In this document: positions 46,091-58,821 of the stretch, piece after piece
Position numbering within the stretch: the stretch's first letter is position 1
How the letters are laid out: every line of letters begins with the position of its first letter
Assembly (NCBI GenBank): GCA_007115705.1
Contig: QXEO01000222.1
Coordinates: 1,493,179-1,557,178 of the forward strand
DNA from: Dactylis glomerata
Lineage: Eukaryota; Streptophyta; Magnoliopsida; Poales; Poaceae
Direction of reading: 5' to 3'
DNA: 64,000 nucleotides
Position numbers and translations under genes: made by a program
Notes under the pieces: model-generated
Databases searched by the model: none
Told to the model about the DNA's origin: nothing
Seen by the model: only the letters and a program-made list of their open reading frames with translations

Positions 46091-48972
46091 ATGATAGTTA
46101 TATTGTTAGTTCTATTCATGATGCTACTGAAAGTTTTATGAGAGAGGGAAACATGGTTTGATGGATCTCAACAATATTGAGTTTCCCCTCTTTATGTTGC
46201 AATTCTTGAAGTTGTACTTGTTTTGCCTTTCTATGCTTTTTGCTTTGCGCTTTCATGACTTGTCTCTTTACAAGATGATTTTTCATAGAAAGTGGTTTAG
46301 ATTTAAATGTGTTCCATACTTGCTTTTTTATGCTCTCTATTGATTTAAGTTCCTATATGGCGCCTTTGCCTCAAGCTCTTATATGGCGCCCACATGAGCA
46401 TCTTTGCAAATTACTGCGCCTAGCTCAAAAGCGTTAAAGAAAAGCACTCTTGGGAGATAACCCAATGTTTTATTTTCAGTAATTTTCTTTTATTTGAGTC
46501 TTGGAAGTCATTACTACTGTAATGACCGCTCCTTATCCTTTTTATTTCGTTGTTGTGCCAAGAGAAGCCTCTAATTTGAGTGAGGTAAGATTTGGGGATG
46601 TTGCTGTCCTGAAACTGTTTTCGGTGCTGCACCGTAAAAATTCGTATAAATACTCTGTATATCTTTTGGACCTGAAATTTCTTGTGCATATGCCCCAGGT
46701 TATATCCAAACTTTCATTAGTTGAACACTTTCTAATTTGAGCAACATAAAATCCCTCAAAAATTCGACCTTTGTCAGCTGTTCAGTTTTAACAGATTTCT
46801 GCCAATATTTGTGTTTGCCACTTTATCTCTTTCTTTTGAGTTCTTTTAATCATGGAACCTTTTGGGAAGTTGCTACAGTAGTATATGCTTTATATGTGGT
46901 GGTTTTGGGTTGAAACCTGAAGCAAAAAGAGGTTGATTATATGTTATGCTTGCACTAATGTTGCTAATAGAATTGTGTTTAGTTTTGTATGAAGGAAGTT
47001 TTCAAGTGTAGGGATTGGAGAATGATAAGATGAGTTGAAGAATGGACAAAAGCTCAAGCTTGGGGATGCCCATGCATCACCCCAAGAAATATCCAAGAAG
47101 TACAAGCATCAAAGCTTGGGGATGCCCCCGAGGCACCCTTCTTCATCGGCAAAAATCAGGTCACCTTTCAAGACACTATTTTTTATTGCTTCATGCACTA
47201 TGTGTTTTTCTTGGAGCGTCAGTTGTTTTAGTTTTATTAGTTGGTTTAGTTTTGTTTGCTGCAATAAATGGTTAGATCACATCATGTTTCTTTTGGAGGA
47301 GATGAACTCGCTTTTCATTTGCCAAAACACTCTAGTTTTCACTCTTAACGTTCAATGAGTGTTCTCTTTTTCTGCTACTGCGTTTAGCTTGCACTTTTCG
47401 CCTTGATTTTTGTTCAGATCTTGTTTTATCTTTGCATCAAGGTGTATTTTTGCCTCTGATATTTATTGGTTTTCATCAAAAGAGGTGTTTATAAAAATTT
47501 CAAATGGTGTTGGAAAAGAGAAAAAGCTTTATGCAAAAAAGTGGTACAAGAAGGAGCTTGTGTAGACTGCGGCTTAGGCTTTTGCATGTCATGCTTGATG
47601 TCTTTTTGATAATATGCTTAGTGGTTTTGTTGTAGCATGACTTGTCTCAAATAACTGAGATTGCTTAATGAGCCTTTGAAAAAATCATGCATTGTTTTTA
47701 TTGTATGGAAGCATTATTTTGGTTTTCTCCTTGATGCTTTATTTGGGTTGACTTGGCACATGCTTACACCAAGTTGACTACAAAATAAGTCACCTATAGC
47801 CTCTATGATCATTTAGTTTTTGACTTTTGATGCCATCTTATGCTTCTTTTAATGTCGCTTTGTCGCTTTGCATGATTATGGCCATTATTGCTCTCTTAGT
47901 TGGTCGCTCCCAGTCTTTTGCTAGCCCTCGCCTTGTACTGAGTATGAGCTCTACTCGTGCATCCAACTCCCAAAAACTAAGTTTGCCATTGTGTCCACCA
48001 TAAATTCCTATGCATGGTATTTGCAAGCCATTCCAAGTAAATTTTCATGTGCTACCTTTCAAAACCTTTAAAACACTTCTCGTTTTGTGACACTGTTTTC
48101 AGCTCATGGGGACGTAGTGGTCGGATTTGCTATCTTCCATATTGCTTATTCCAAAAAGAAAAAAAAGAGAAAAAAGAAAGAAAAAAGGCACTCCTCCAAG
48201 GAATGTGAATGTTGGTGGGCACCCGATGGAATCGGTTAGCCATGGTTTGTGAAAGGAAAAAGGTGGGGAGGAGTGCCAAGCTTTATAAAAGAGCAAAAAG
48301 TGCCAATCTCTCTCTCAAAAACTTGCTTATTTTTGTATGGAAGATAGTAAGAACCCCATTGCCAGTCGTTGACAAAAGCAACACCTCTCAAAACTCAAAT
48401 TTTATCTCTCTGTTTTACAAATGAAAAGCTCTAGCACATGTTTAATCACTGCTTCCCTCTGCGAAGGGCCTTTCTTTTACTTTTATGTTGAGTCATCACC
48501 TTCTATCTTTATGCACCATTAAGAGAGCATAGTTGTCATTCTTAGTGTAATATGCATTGTCCCAAAGTTCATTGATTGATTCATATTGTTGGTTTCACTT
48601 GTTCTTAAATTATTTGTATCTAGTTGCCCTCTTAAACTTGAAGGTGTCCTATGCATTTATGTTTTGCTCTCTTTGAAGGACAAGCTGAAAACCATTTGTA
48701 TGTTTTTCCTTATGATTTGAACACACGTTTGACTTTCATTGTTTCATTATCATGATCTTTTGTTTGTGTTCATTTGCATGTTTACAACATGGTTGCTAAG
48801 TTCTTATTGTCAAGATTATATCTTCATGCCCATGTTTTAAGTTCTTATGATCCCAGCTCACAAATGCTTACATATATGATCAAGATTGTGTAGGTGCATG
48901 TCACCTCAAAAATTATTCTTTTGTTATCACTTACCTACTCGAGGACGAGCAGGAGTTAAGCTTGGGGATGCT
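46091..48972 (+). other. F1 noncoding interior and polypurine tract
   Basis: No gene in about 2.9 kb. The phrase AGCTTGGGGATGC appears near 47055, near 47114 and directly before the LTR (48958-48972). The last is the probable plus-strand primer. The part from about 47,750 is related to the interior of G1. Confidence 0.65.
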
Positions 48973-50540
48973 TGATACGTCTCCAACGTATCTATAATTT
49001 TTGATGCTCCATGCTTGTTTTTACACCATTTGCCTATTGTTTCGTTACACTTCGTGGCACTTTTATGCATTTTCCGAAACTAACCTATTAACAAGTTGCC
49101 ACAGTGCCAGTTTCCTGTTTTCTGCTGTTTTTGTGTTTCAGAAGTGATACACAGGAAATATTCTCGGAATTGGACGAAACAAGTTCCTGAAGTCTTATTT
49201 TACCCGGAAGCTTCCAGAGATCTGAAGAGGAGTAGGAGGGGGGCCACCAGGGCCCCACACACAGGGGTGGCGCGGCCAGGGCCCTGGACACGCGGGGCCC
49301 ACGTGTGGGCGCCTGGTCCACCCCCTGACATCGCCCCTTCGCCTATAAGAAGCCTCAGGACGGAAAACCCAAGGAGATTCGGCAATTTTTCAGAAACAGT
49401 TCCGCAGCTCCGCCGCCACCGTCGACGAATTTCGGGGGACAGAAGTCTCTGTTCCGGCACCCTGCCGGGACAGGAAAGTGCCCCCGGAGCCATCTCCATC
49501 GGTCTCCATCGCCGTCTCCGCCGTCTCCATCGACCTCACCGCCATCTCCATCAACCTTGTTGTCTCCTATGATGAGGAGGGAGTAGTTCATCCCCGGGGC
49601 TGAGGGCTCTACCGGTAGCTATGTGGTTCACCTCTCTCTCCCATGATGTGATCTTTATGTGATCGTGAGCTTTGTATCATGTTGAACAAGTAGATGTTAT
49701 TATTCAGATATTATGCTACTCCTATGCTTAATTGTTATAGTGTACTCTAGTGATGTTATTAAAGTAATCTATTCCTCCTGCCATGGTGTAACGGTGACAG
49801 TGTGTGCATCGTGGTGGTACTTGGTTTAGGCTATGATCGTGATCTCTTGTGGATTATGAGAGTAATTATTACTATGATAGTATTGAGTGATCTATTCCTC
49901 CTTTCATGGTGTAATGTTGACAGTGTGTGCACCGTGTTAGTACTTGGTCTAAGTTGCAATGATTTCTATCTTGAATTGTGATTTGATTTGGATATCTCTA
50001 TGAGTGGTGTTTGTCAAGTACTTGATGGACTTTAAGGGGTGCTTCTGTAGCCACTACACAATGATTAGTGTTATTCAATAGGAGAGTAATTCAGAGTACC
50101 ATAGTGGAGAGAAGTTATCTATTTGTTCAATCATGTTATATTGTTGGGAGTGTGTCCACTAGTGAAAGTATGATCCCTAGGCCTTGTTTCCAAGCTTTGC
50201 ATACCGTTTACTTACTATTTTGTTACTTGTTTGCTCGCAGCGATATTTATTTCAAATCACGTTTGCTACTTATAATCATCTATACCACTTGTATTTTACT
50301 ATCTCTTCGCCGAACTAGTGCACCTATACATCTGACAAGTGTATTGGGTGTTTTGGGGACACAAGAGACTTTCTGTATCGTAATTGCAGGGTTGCTTGAG
50401 AGGGATAGCTTTGACCTCTAACCTCCCTGAGTTCGATAAACCTTGGGTGATTCACTTAAGGGAAACTTGCTGCTGTTCTACAAACCTCTGCACTTGGAGG
50501 CCCAACAAGTGTCTACAAGAATAGAAGTGCGTAGACATCA
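48973..50540 (+). repeat. F1 3' LTR
   Basis: 1,568 bp, TGATACGTCTCC...GACATCA, directly followed by the duplicated CTTCC. Confidence 0.92.
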
Positions 50541-52608
50541 CTTCCATGCCAGGCCATGTTACATCTACAATCAGCTGAAGATGCCAGGCCCGGATGGCAT
50601 AATCACCGTTTATGGCAGTTTCAGAAAGGCAAAGGAGTGCGAGGAAGGAGAAGCCGCCTTCGCGGAAGCAGTGTTCTTCGGTGAGGAGTTCAAAGAAAGT
50701 CATGCCGCTATGGACCCCGCGGAGATGCCGGCATCCAAGTAGGAGATTTCCGCCTCCCCGCCCACCTTCAAGCCTACGATCGACACAAAATAGGTGGAAC
50801 TTGTCGCTGGCGATGCCGCCAAGACCACCTCCATTGGGACAAACTTGTCCCCTAAATAGGAAAGCGCGCTCGTCGAGTTCCTCCATGAGAACCGGAACAT
50901 CTTCGCATGGCAGCCATCAGACATGACGGGTGTACCCAGGGAACTCGCCAAGCACGCTCTGCAGGTAATTCCTGGCTCCAAGCCAGTAAGACAAGCCATG
51001 AGACGCTTCGGAGATGAAAAGCGCCGCGCCATAGCAAAGGAAATTTCCAAGCTGTTGAAAGCAGGCTTCATCAAGGAAGTGATCCATACTAAGTGGGTGG
51101 CAAATCCGGTGCTAGTTCCTAAGAAAAACACAAAAGTTCTGCGCATGTGTGTAGATTACACTGGCCTAAACAAAGCGTGTCCAAAAGACCCTTTTCCCTT
51201 GCCTTGCATTGACCAAGTCGTTGACTCGACGGTGGGATCGGAGCTGCTGTGTTTCTTAGATGCCTACTCAGGATACCACCCAGATCAAGATAAAAAAGTC
51301 CGATCAGCTCGCTACGTCGTTCGTAACACCTTATGGCACATATTGCTATGTCACAATGCCATTCGGTCTGAAAAACGCAGGAGCAACGTATCAGCGCACT
51401 ATGCAAAAGTATCTGGCAGATCAAATTGGACAAAACATCCATGCATACGTGGATGACATAGCGGTTATGTCTAAAAAGGAAGATGGCCTTATAGCGGATT
51501 TGCAAGAGACCTTTGACAATCTTAGGAAGTACAACATGATGCTTAACCCCACGAAGTGTGTCTTCGGGGTGCCAGCTGGACAACTTCTAGGATTCATCAT
51601 CTCCCACCGTGGAATTGAGGTTAACCCGGAGAAGATCAAGGCAATCCTCGCCATCTCCCGGCCCATAGATCCAAAAGATGTACATCGACTCACAGGCTGC
51701 GTGGCAGCAGTGAGCAGATTCATCAGTCGTCTTGGCGAGAAGGCTTTGCCACTCTACAAGTTGATGAAGAAATCAGACGAATTCGTCTGGACCGATGAGG
51801 CAGACGCTGCACTTAAGGATCTGAAGAGAGTGTTATCCACTGCACCAGTTCTAGCGGCTCCCGAAGACCAGGAACCCATGTTACTATACATGGCAGCAAC
51901 TAACAGGGTGGTCAGCATCATCATGGTGGTAGAACGTAAGGAAGAAGCGCAGGAATATGGCGTACATCGACCAGTCTACTATGTCAGTGAGGTCCTGACG
52001 GAATCCAAGCAGCGCTACCCTCACTACCAAAAATTGGCATACGGAGTTTTCCTAGCTTCTCGTAAGTTGAGGCATTACTTCTATGACCATAAGATCACAG
52101 TGGTGAGCAAAGCCCCACTGAAAGACATCATCAACAACAGCGATGCAACAGGACGAGTTGCGAAGTGGGGTATTGAATTGGCCTATTTCGACATTGACTA
52201 TAAGCCTCGCACCGCCATCAAGTCTCAGGCTTTGGCGGAATTTATGGCGGATTGGAAGGAAGCGCAGGAAACTACGCCAGTCCCAGAACCAGAGCATTGG
52301 GTGATGCACTTTGATGGCTCAAAGTTGCTACACGGCTCGGGAGCTATGTTCTCCAGATCCACTTCCCCACCACCAACAATATCGCAGAGTATAAAGTTTT
52401 ACTGCATGGGCTACGTGTCGCAAAGGAGATCGGCGTACAACACATCATGTCCTGTGGAGACTCTGACCTTGTGGCTCAGCAGGTGGTTGGCACATACAAA
52501 GCTCGGAACGAAGTTATGGCGGCATATAGAGGCGAAGTGGATGAGATGGCCAAAAGTTTCCTCGGCTACGACATAAAGCACGTACGATGAGAAGATAACA
52601 TGGCGGCC
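50541..52608 (+). pseudogene. Tat copy B reverse transcriptase and RNase H, frameshifted
   Basis: Continues the protease frame after F1 (ARPCYIYNQLKMPGPDG). Stops occur near 50740, 50791 and 50858. RT: HTKWVANPVLVPKK, RMCVDYTGLNKACPKD, LLCFLDAYSGYH; a frame change near 51280; then FVTPYGTYCYVTMPFGLKNA, the catalytic YVDD at 51446-51457, and LNPTKCVFGV. RNase H: RPVYYVSEVLTESKQRYPHY and HFDGSKL (about 52305); another frame change near 52340; the family-like tail continues in a different frame to the T2 site. Active-site residues persist but the frame is broken, so the copy is inactive. Confidence 0.88.
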
Positions 52609-52613
52609 GATAC

Positions 52614-53520
52614 TGTCGGTGTTCTGGACACCGGGGTATCCCGGTCCACCTGCTCCTGGGCCCTGTCATCAGCCCATCTTTAGCCCAGGGGAAAGACAAC
52701 AAACCAAGCTACAGAGAAGACCCTCACGAGGAGGTGCCTCGTGAGGAGAACGATGACAGAAACTACTAAGGACCAGAAGACCTCCTCGTTAGCCCCTGCT
52801 GGTGAGGAGAGGAAGCACGCCCACGTCAGCTCGGCATGTTTGCGTGCAGCAAGAAGATAACGGGTAGAAGACCGCGTACCGCCCATGCTACCCCCGATAG
52901 GGAGGAGACCAACTTTCGCTGTGCCTGCCCAAAGCGGCACAGTGGTTGTTGGCCGCCCCCCTAAAATAGCGTGGACGGTGTAGGGCGCCAGAGGAAGACA
53001 TCAGCTTCCTCCACCCACTTCGATGGACCGGCGCCTCTACCCTATGAAGACTACGTCCACCGAAGAATAGAATCTACAGCTGTCCTCCCTCCTTGGCCGT
53101 GTGTGGCAACCCCTTCCCCAAGAAGATAAGGGGAAGGAGGACCTTGGCGATATAAAGGAAGGGAGAGGCCACCCCTTAGGGGAGATCGGATCGTCATCTT
53201 CTTTAGGCTGCTAGCTGGGCACGCAGGTTCTTCAACCTCTGGCCAGCTAGAGCTTTGTAGCCAAGACCTTGTACTCCTCGCGAGGTGTCGCGTTGCAATA
53301 CAGGAAGGCAGGAAGTAGGGGTTTTACCTCACCACGAGGGCCCTGAACCTGGGTAAAGCTCGGCGTCCCTCTCTGTAGTGCGTAGCGCGTTCGATGACTC
53401 GAGGCTTCCGTCACCGTGTTTCGTTGCGATCCTAGATCTCACACGTTCAGCCCCCTGCGTTCGAATCTTTGGGTCCATCGCGTGGTACCCCGTGTTCTTG
53501 CAACACGAAATCCACCGACA
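52614..53520 (+). repeat. T2 5' LTR
   Basis: 907 bp. GATATAAAGG near 53148 is the likely TATA box. It differs from the 3' LTR by scattered transitions such as GGACACC/GGATACC. Confidence 0.92.
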
Positions 53521-53522
53521 TT

Positions 53523-53541
53523 TGGCGCGCCAGGTAGGGGG
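53523..53541 (+). promoter_or_regulatory. T2 primer-binding site
   Basis: TGGCGCGCCAGGTAGGGGG, two bases after the LTR, starting with TGG. It has the same form as in many grass Tat elements. Confidence 0.8.
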
Positions 53542-53574
53542 TTGTGGTGTGTTTTCCTCCAGATCTGCTTCAAC

Positions 53575-54015
53575 ATGGGTGATGATCGTCGTCGCCGTGT
53601 TCGCCTTCGCGCTGCCTACGCGAGCTGTCATCGAGATCGTCTTCCGGTCCTTGATGGCCTGGAGGCCATTGGAGAAGGCCCGCCGGCTCCCGGCAACCTC
53701 GGCTTCGAGGGCTTCGCGGCGCTCGACGGGCCGCTTCACCGCGCGACTTGGCCGTCTCGCTTCCGGCCGGAGTTCGGCGCGCGTTACGGCGGGACCTCTG
53801 ATCCTGTGGAGTTCTTGCAACATTACGCGGCCGCCATACGGTCGGCGGGAGGAGACGGGCGTGTCATGGCCGGCTGGTTTATGATGGCGACAAAGGGAGA
53901 GCCTCGCCAGTGGCTCTGTGGGCTACCGCCGAGATCCATCTCGTCCTGGAGGGACCTCTGCGAGCGTTTCCTCGACAGATACGCACCCCTGGGGCCTGAG
54001 CCAGAGGACGTGTAG
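53575..54015 (+). pseudogene. T2 gag, short
   Basis: 146 codons from the ATG at 53575. After a basic N-terminus comes the Tat gag capsid pattern: YGGTSDPVEFLQHYAAAIRS, GGDGRVMAGWFMMATKGEPR, WLCGLPPRSISSWRDLCERF, YAPLGPEPEDV, then a stop. Related sequence seems to continue in the same frame after the stop (to about 54140) but there is no zinc knuckle or protease. The capsid part is intact; whether the stop is natural in this family is unknown. Confidence 0.8.
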
Positions 54016-54839
54016 GCCTGCGCCGTCTTCGATGGCCCCGTCCCACAGTGCTTGAAGATGGGGGGTAGGGGCTTGAGGAGCTCACCCCTTTGCCCTCCGC
54101 TTAGGAAACGGATGCTCTTCGTCTACGCAAGGAGCAAAGAGTAACGACAGCCTCACTCGTCATTGATTTTTTCTAATCTATAGAAACTGCTTGGAATTGT
54201 GAGTTTTGGCTCCGCCAGCCTCGCGATTCCCGCTAATGGCGGCTTAACGCGGATGTGAGTTTTCGCTCGGCTGCCCTTCCAGAAAGAGCCGGAGCACGGT
54301 GTCTATGCTGGGGCCTTCGCCCGGAAAACAGCAGGCCCGCAAAACCCAGAACGGATCGAGCTCTGACTAGGGAAGGGACCCGCTACAGTCACCTCATACG
54401 ATCCATGGTGCTCTCTCCTCTCGAGCGACAATCGAATGAAGGCGCATGAGCGCGCAAGATTCGCACAATTTGTGTAGATTTCTCCAAGTACTCTGCTGTC
54501 CTTGTCTGCGGCCTTGTGTTTCTTCTCCTGGAATCCCTTTGTTGTGTTTGAACGCCAAGGGGGCTGCAGGGAAATAGTCCTGTGTGCCATTCCAGTCACC
54601 TCTGGAGCGCCAGCGCCTGCTAGCCTTGCACCACGAGCTGCATACTAAGCGTTAGGCTGCTATCCCGCTCGGAGGATGGACCCTAAACGGCATAGAGCAT
54701 TCCCCAGACAAAGACGAGACAAGGAAAAATGTGCAAGGGTGCAAATGAGGACAATGTGGCGGATGACACCTTAAGTGCGATTACAACTTAAACTGGCCTA
54801 GTAGGGCAATGTCTGATGGCTGCCAAGTGTGCAGCTAAC
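54016..54839. other. T2 spacer between gag and the antisense gene
   Basis: No gene recognised. This is where protease-RT-integrase would be in a complete Tat element; only about 0.8 kb remains. Confidence 0.6.
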
Positions 54840-57800
54840 TTAGTTCTTCTGGAGGAGGTCTAGGAGGAGCTTACTGGGCGACCGCTGCTTTGCCCTCGCC
54901 ATCGCCGGTGCTTTGGCTTGAGCCTGAGGATGCATCTCCGCTGGACTCTGACGACCCGTCGCCTTCCTCCTCAGCTTTGCCGCTACCGGTATCCTCGGAG
55001 CCGGAGGTGTCGCCGCTGGAGGAGCTCTCCGGTGCGGGTGCTCCAGGGCGGGCGTAGATGGCCTACAACCGTCGTAGGGCAACGTCCTGACGCCCTGCCC
55101 TGGCCACCGCTGTGTGGTCAGGAGTTCCCAGCGGGGAGGCGGTGGCCTCTGCAGCACCTCTTCCAGGTTGAGGTTGGGGCGAAGGCGTTGGATGTTGGTG
55201 AAGATTCGCGTCCCCGCGAGCCCCAACAGCTCTCGGCACTCGGCGTCGATAAGCTCCAAGACCCTCGCCGACGCGCCGTCTAGCTCTTCAGCCAGCTGGC
55301 TGAAAAAGAGCAAGATCGACCCGTCGTCCTCAGGGACGGTGGGCAGTGTCAGCCCATGGATGCCGAGGCGGTGTGCCGCCGTCATGACGCGGGCTGAGAA
55401 CCCACGGAACATCTGCACCCGCTGCCTTCGTAGCACGCGTACCTCCTGCTCGGAGTCCCTAGCCTCCTGAAGCTCCCTGGAGGTCTCAACGCCCTGCAGG
55501 GCCGACACCAAGTTCTCCTCCTCAAGCCTCTGCACGTCGCCGGAGCGAGGTGACGGTGGCATCCGCTTCAGCAAGGGCACGCTCGGCGCCCCGGCGCGCC
55601 TCGTGTGCCCCCCTCAGCTCGGTCTCCAGGTCGCGGACCCGATGCTCCAGGATCTCGCGCTTTTGCTTGTACATCGCCAGGGCGTCGTCGGTCTTGGAGC
55701 GGAAGTCTGCGCGGCACGCTTCGGTGAACTCGGTGCGCCTCCGCTCGAACTCCTGCTCTAGGTTGATCCATCGCTGGTTCAGCATGTGGTCCATCTTCAC
55801 CTAAAGGGAAGCCTCACGCTGGTTCAGCGTTTCCTGGCGTCGAGTCAGGTCATCATTGGACCGGCTGGCCATTTCCTCTCGGCTCTCGAGGTCCTCCCGC
55901 TCCCTGTTAAGCCGGTCCTCAAGGGCATGGAGCTGCTCCTCTCGGAGGCGAAGTCCCCGCTCGCGTTCACGGTCCTCTGCTTCTCGGACATTGAGCCCAG
56001 CCTCTTGCAGGCTTAGGCTCTCCGCCCGGGAATCAGCGCTCTCCTCGCGAGCGTGAAGGAGGGCCTCCCGGTCTTCGACCTCGTCCAGCCTCTGTTGAGC
56101 GTTGGCGAGAAGGCCATCGGCGTTGGTCCTGGCTTCGTCCAGGAGGTGCTGAGCTGCCCGCTTAGCCTCCTCCCCAGCCAAGGCTGGGTTGGGAGGCCCG
56201 AGGGTGGGGGGAATCTTCTGGCGCGCCTCGGAGATGATCTTCATGGCCTCTTGGTGCGCCCTGGCCAAGACTCCCCTCGCCGACTCCCTGGCGTTCGCCA
56301 GAGCTTCTTCGGCCTCCTCGGCAGCGCTGGCGCGGATCTCCTCCGCCTTCCTCGCCTGCTCGCAGCGCTCGGAGGCACGCTGATCAAGGAGATGGCATCT
56401 CTCCGTGGCTTGGTGCAGGAGAGCCCAGCCCTCGTTGATGCGTGCCTTCTCGGCAGTATGCCCTAACGACCTCGTCATGGAGGGCGCCGGTCACCGTCGC
56501 GAGCACCCTTGCCCATGGGTCGGCAGCATGGGGCTCGGCAGCGATCCTCGCGGGCCTCCCCAACATCTCCGGCAGGGGAGGCGATGTAGCCCTGGAGGGC
56601 CCCAGCTTGGTGGAGGTCGTTCCCCTCTCGCCGCTGGGCTCGGGGGCTGTTCCTGAGCTAGGTGGTGCGGTGGTTCCTCCCGGAGGAGCCTCCGGGGTGG
56701 TGGTGTTGCTGGCTACAAATGGGGCTGGAGGAGCTGCCCCCATCGTCTCTGGTGTGCCCCCTGCGCTAGGGGGCTCGGCCGCGCTGGGAGCCATGGAGGC
56801 TCCCGAGGCGGGCTACGCGTCCGTTGACACGCGGTCCTCTTCTTCTCTGGCGGCGCGTGGCGGCGTCATCGGTGTGGCCGTGGCGGCCGGGTCAGGGCCC
56901 AGCGTGGCCAGGCCTGTCTTTCTTCTTCCTCCTCTTCTTCTCTTCCTTCTTCTCCTCAGTGTCCCTGGAGATGAGAAGAAGGTATGAGGTTAGGGGAAAG
57001 GTAAGGCAAAAGGTAAAGGTCTTTGTGCAGGATCACTCATGAGGCATCTCGCTCCACCCATCCTCTTTGCTCGGGAGAGAGGAAGGTGGTGGCGGGGGCG
57101 CGGAGCACTCGCCCGACGGCTTCCCTTGGGAGGCCTCAGCCTCGGGTTGCCGGCTGGCGCGTTCATCGTTAAACTTGGAGCGGCGCTGCCTCCAGGCGAG
57201 CTCGGTGCTCCTCCTCCTCCAGGCCTCGCGAGGAGGATGCGCCGGCGTCTCCTCCGGTGGGCTGGTCCGGCAAGGAGGAGTCGCTGGAGGAGGAATCTGA
57301 GAGCACCACCGGGCCCTTAGGACGCCTCCGGCAGACCAGTCGCTCACCGGACTCTGCGTCGTCATCATCGTCATCTCCAGAGGCCGTGGGCCTCATCCCC
57401 CTTGCTGCCGAGTCTGCTCTGAGCTGGCCGCAGGTGCGCTCGGGAGGGGACCGGGGATGACGCCGTCGGCAAGGAACAGGCCCCAGGCATTGAACTTCAG
57501 GATCCCCGCCGTGACACGGTTGGTCTCGCGAGCGCCCAAATTGTAGATCAGCAAGGCGTTGCGCGGGATGGCGGGAATGGCAGCGAAAGAGAAGAAGGCT
57601 CTTATTACCTCCTCCCGAGCGTCGGCGTTGAGCTCGCTGATGTGCAGCCTGAGGTCGTCCCTGGCCCTGTGCCTCCAGATCTCCCGGCGATGGTCTTGCA
57701 GGGGGGCGATGCGTCGGGTGACGAACTCCACCCTGACCATGGTCCCTGTGACGCCTGCCTCCCGGAGATCTCGGATTCGCGGGCGGAGCGTCCTCAGTGC

Positions 57801-58426
57801 TTCCTCAGGAAGGGCCTCGCTGGCCCAGGTGGTGAACTTGACGGGAGGGACCCCGGTGATGAGGAAGAGCTCTGACTCTTCGAGGATGTCAACGAAGAGC
57901 CAGCGGCTCTGAAAGTCTTCAACTTTCTTCATCCACTTCAAGTCGATGAAGTCGCCCTCCGTTCTGGCGGTGGCGATGAAGGAAACGCATCCAGAACTCT
58001 GGTTCAGCCCAGAGGACCGGAGGGAGAAGAGGTGGTGGAAGTACGCCACCGATGGCTTGATGTCGATCCAGGCCTCGCAGGCGTAGGCGAAGACCGCCAG
58101 CAAGGTGACGGACTTGGGATGCAGGTGGATGGCCTGGATCCCGTAGGTCTCCAGGATCGCCAAGAAAAAGGGGGAGAACGGCGGTAGCAGGCCGGCGAAG
58201 ACGGAGAAGAGAAGAAGAATGGCTGCGCCGTCGGGGGCAGGGTGTCCCTCGGCGCGCAGCCGTGCCAGATGCGGGTGGTGCCCCACTCATTGTTCTTGCT
58301 CCCGACCATCTCTCGGACGGTCTGGAGCTCGCGGCTGCTCTTGATTCGAGAGTCGAGCAGGGGCGCCGCCGGCCGCGGCACAACTACGGAAGACCTCGCC
58401 GTTCCAACAGCCCAGCGCGGAGCCAT
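54840..58426 (-). pseudogene. T2 antisense gene (PF04195-type), multi-part with long coiled coil
   Basis: Minus strand. N-terminus near 58426 (KNNEWGTTR, about 58290), a probable one-base frame change near 58265, then the conserved domain in 57393-58286: FFLAILETYGIQAIHLHPKS, VFAYACEAWIDIKPSVAYFH, FIDLKWMKKVEDFQSRWLF and TTWASEALPEEALRTLRPRI. Downstream parts are charged or Pro-rich (57033-57396, 56384-56994), followed by a long coiled coil (55801-56478, RLNREREDLESREEMASRSN; 54840-55800) to the stop at 54840 (DLLQKN). Several introns or frame changes are needed to join them. Same family as the antisense gene of Tat copy A, but strongly diverged. Function unknown. Confidence 0.65.
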
Positions 58427-58821
58427 GGATCTGGGCGTGGGCGAGGTGCGGCGAGAAGATTGGAAGCTAGGGAGATTTGGATGTGCAAGATCTTCAGGAA
58501 GGAGGTGGCGGCGGCGATGTGCTGTGGGAAAGGGGAAGGAGCCTTCTCTGCCAAGCTTTTAAGGGCGGCGGCCAGGGCGCGGTTTCCGAAGCATCGGCCT
58601 TGACGCAACGGTTCGAAAAACGCCCGTTACCCCACCCACTTGCACGATCTCCATGCCGCCTCGCTCGCCAGGACGCCACGTGCCCACGATCTCTGCTTCT
58701 TCACATGGTCCTCTGACTGCGCGATGGACGCTTGCCGTTGGAGGCCCCAGTAGCTTCGGGGGCCCCCGGCCCTTCGCTTCCTCAAGAGGACGTGTTCGCG
58801 GGCCGGGCTCCTGGGGGCTAC
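58427..58821. other. T2 region upstream of the antisense gene, and polypurine tract
   Basis: GC-rich, no further gene. A TTAAAAG box on the minus strand near 58556-58562 could be the promoter of the antisense gene. Ends in the polypurine tract before the 3' LTR. Confidence 0.45.

Larger units (their letters stand above)
42205..50540 (+). mobile_element. Complete non-autonomous Gypsy-like LTR retrotransposon F1
   Basis: LTRs 42205-43756 and 48973-50540 start TGATACGTCTCCAACG and end GTAGACATCA. The target duplication CTTCC is perfect (42200-42204 and 50541-50545). The 5.2-kb interior has a decayed gag-like gene and no protease, RT, RNase H or integrase, so it must have been mobilised by another element's enzymes. 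The LTR start resembles the Triticeae Fatima type from memory; this was not checked. Confidence 0.93.
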
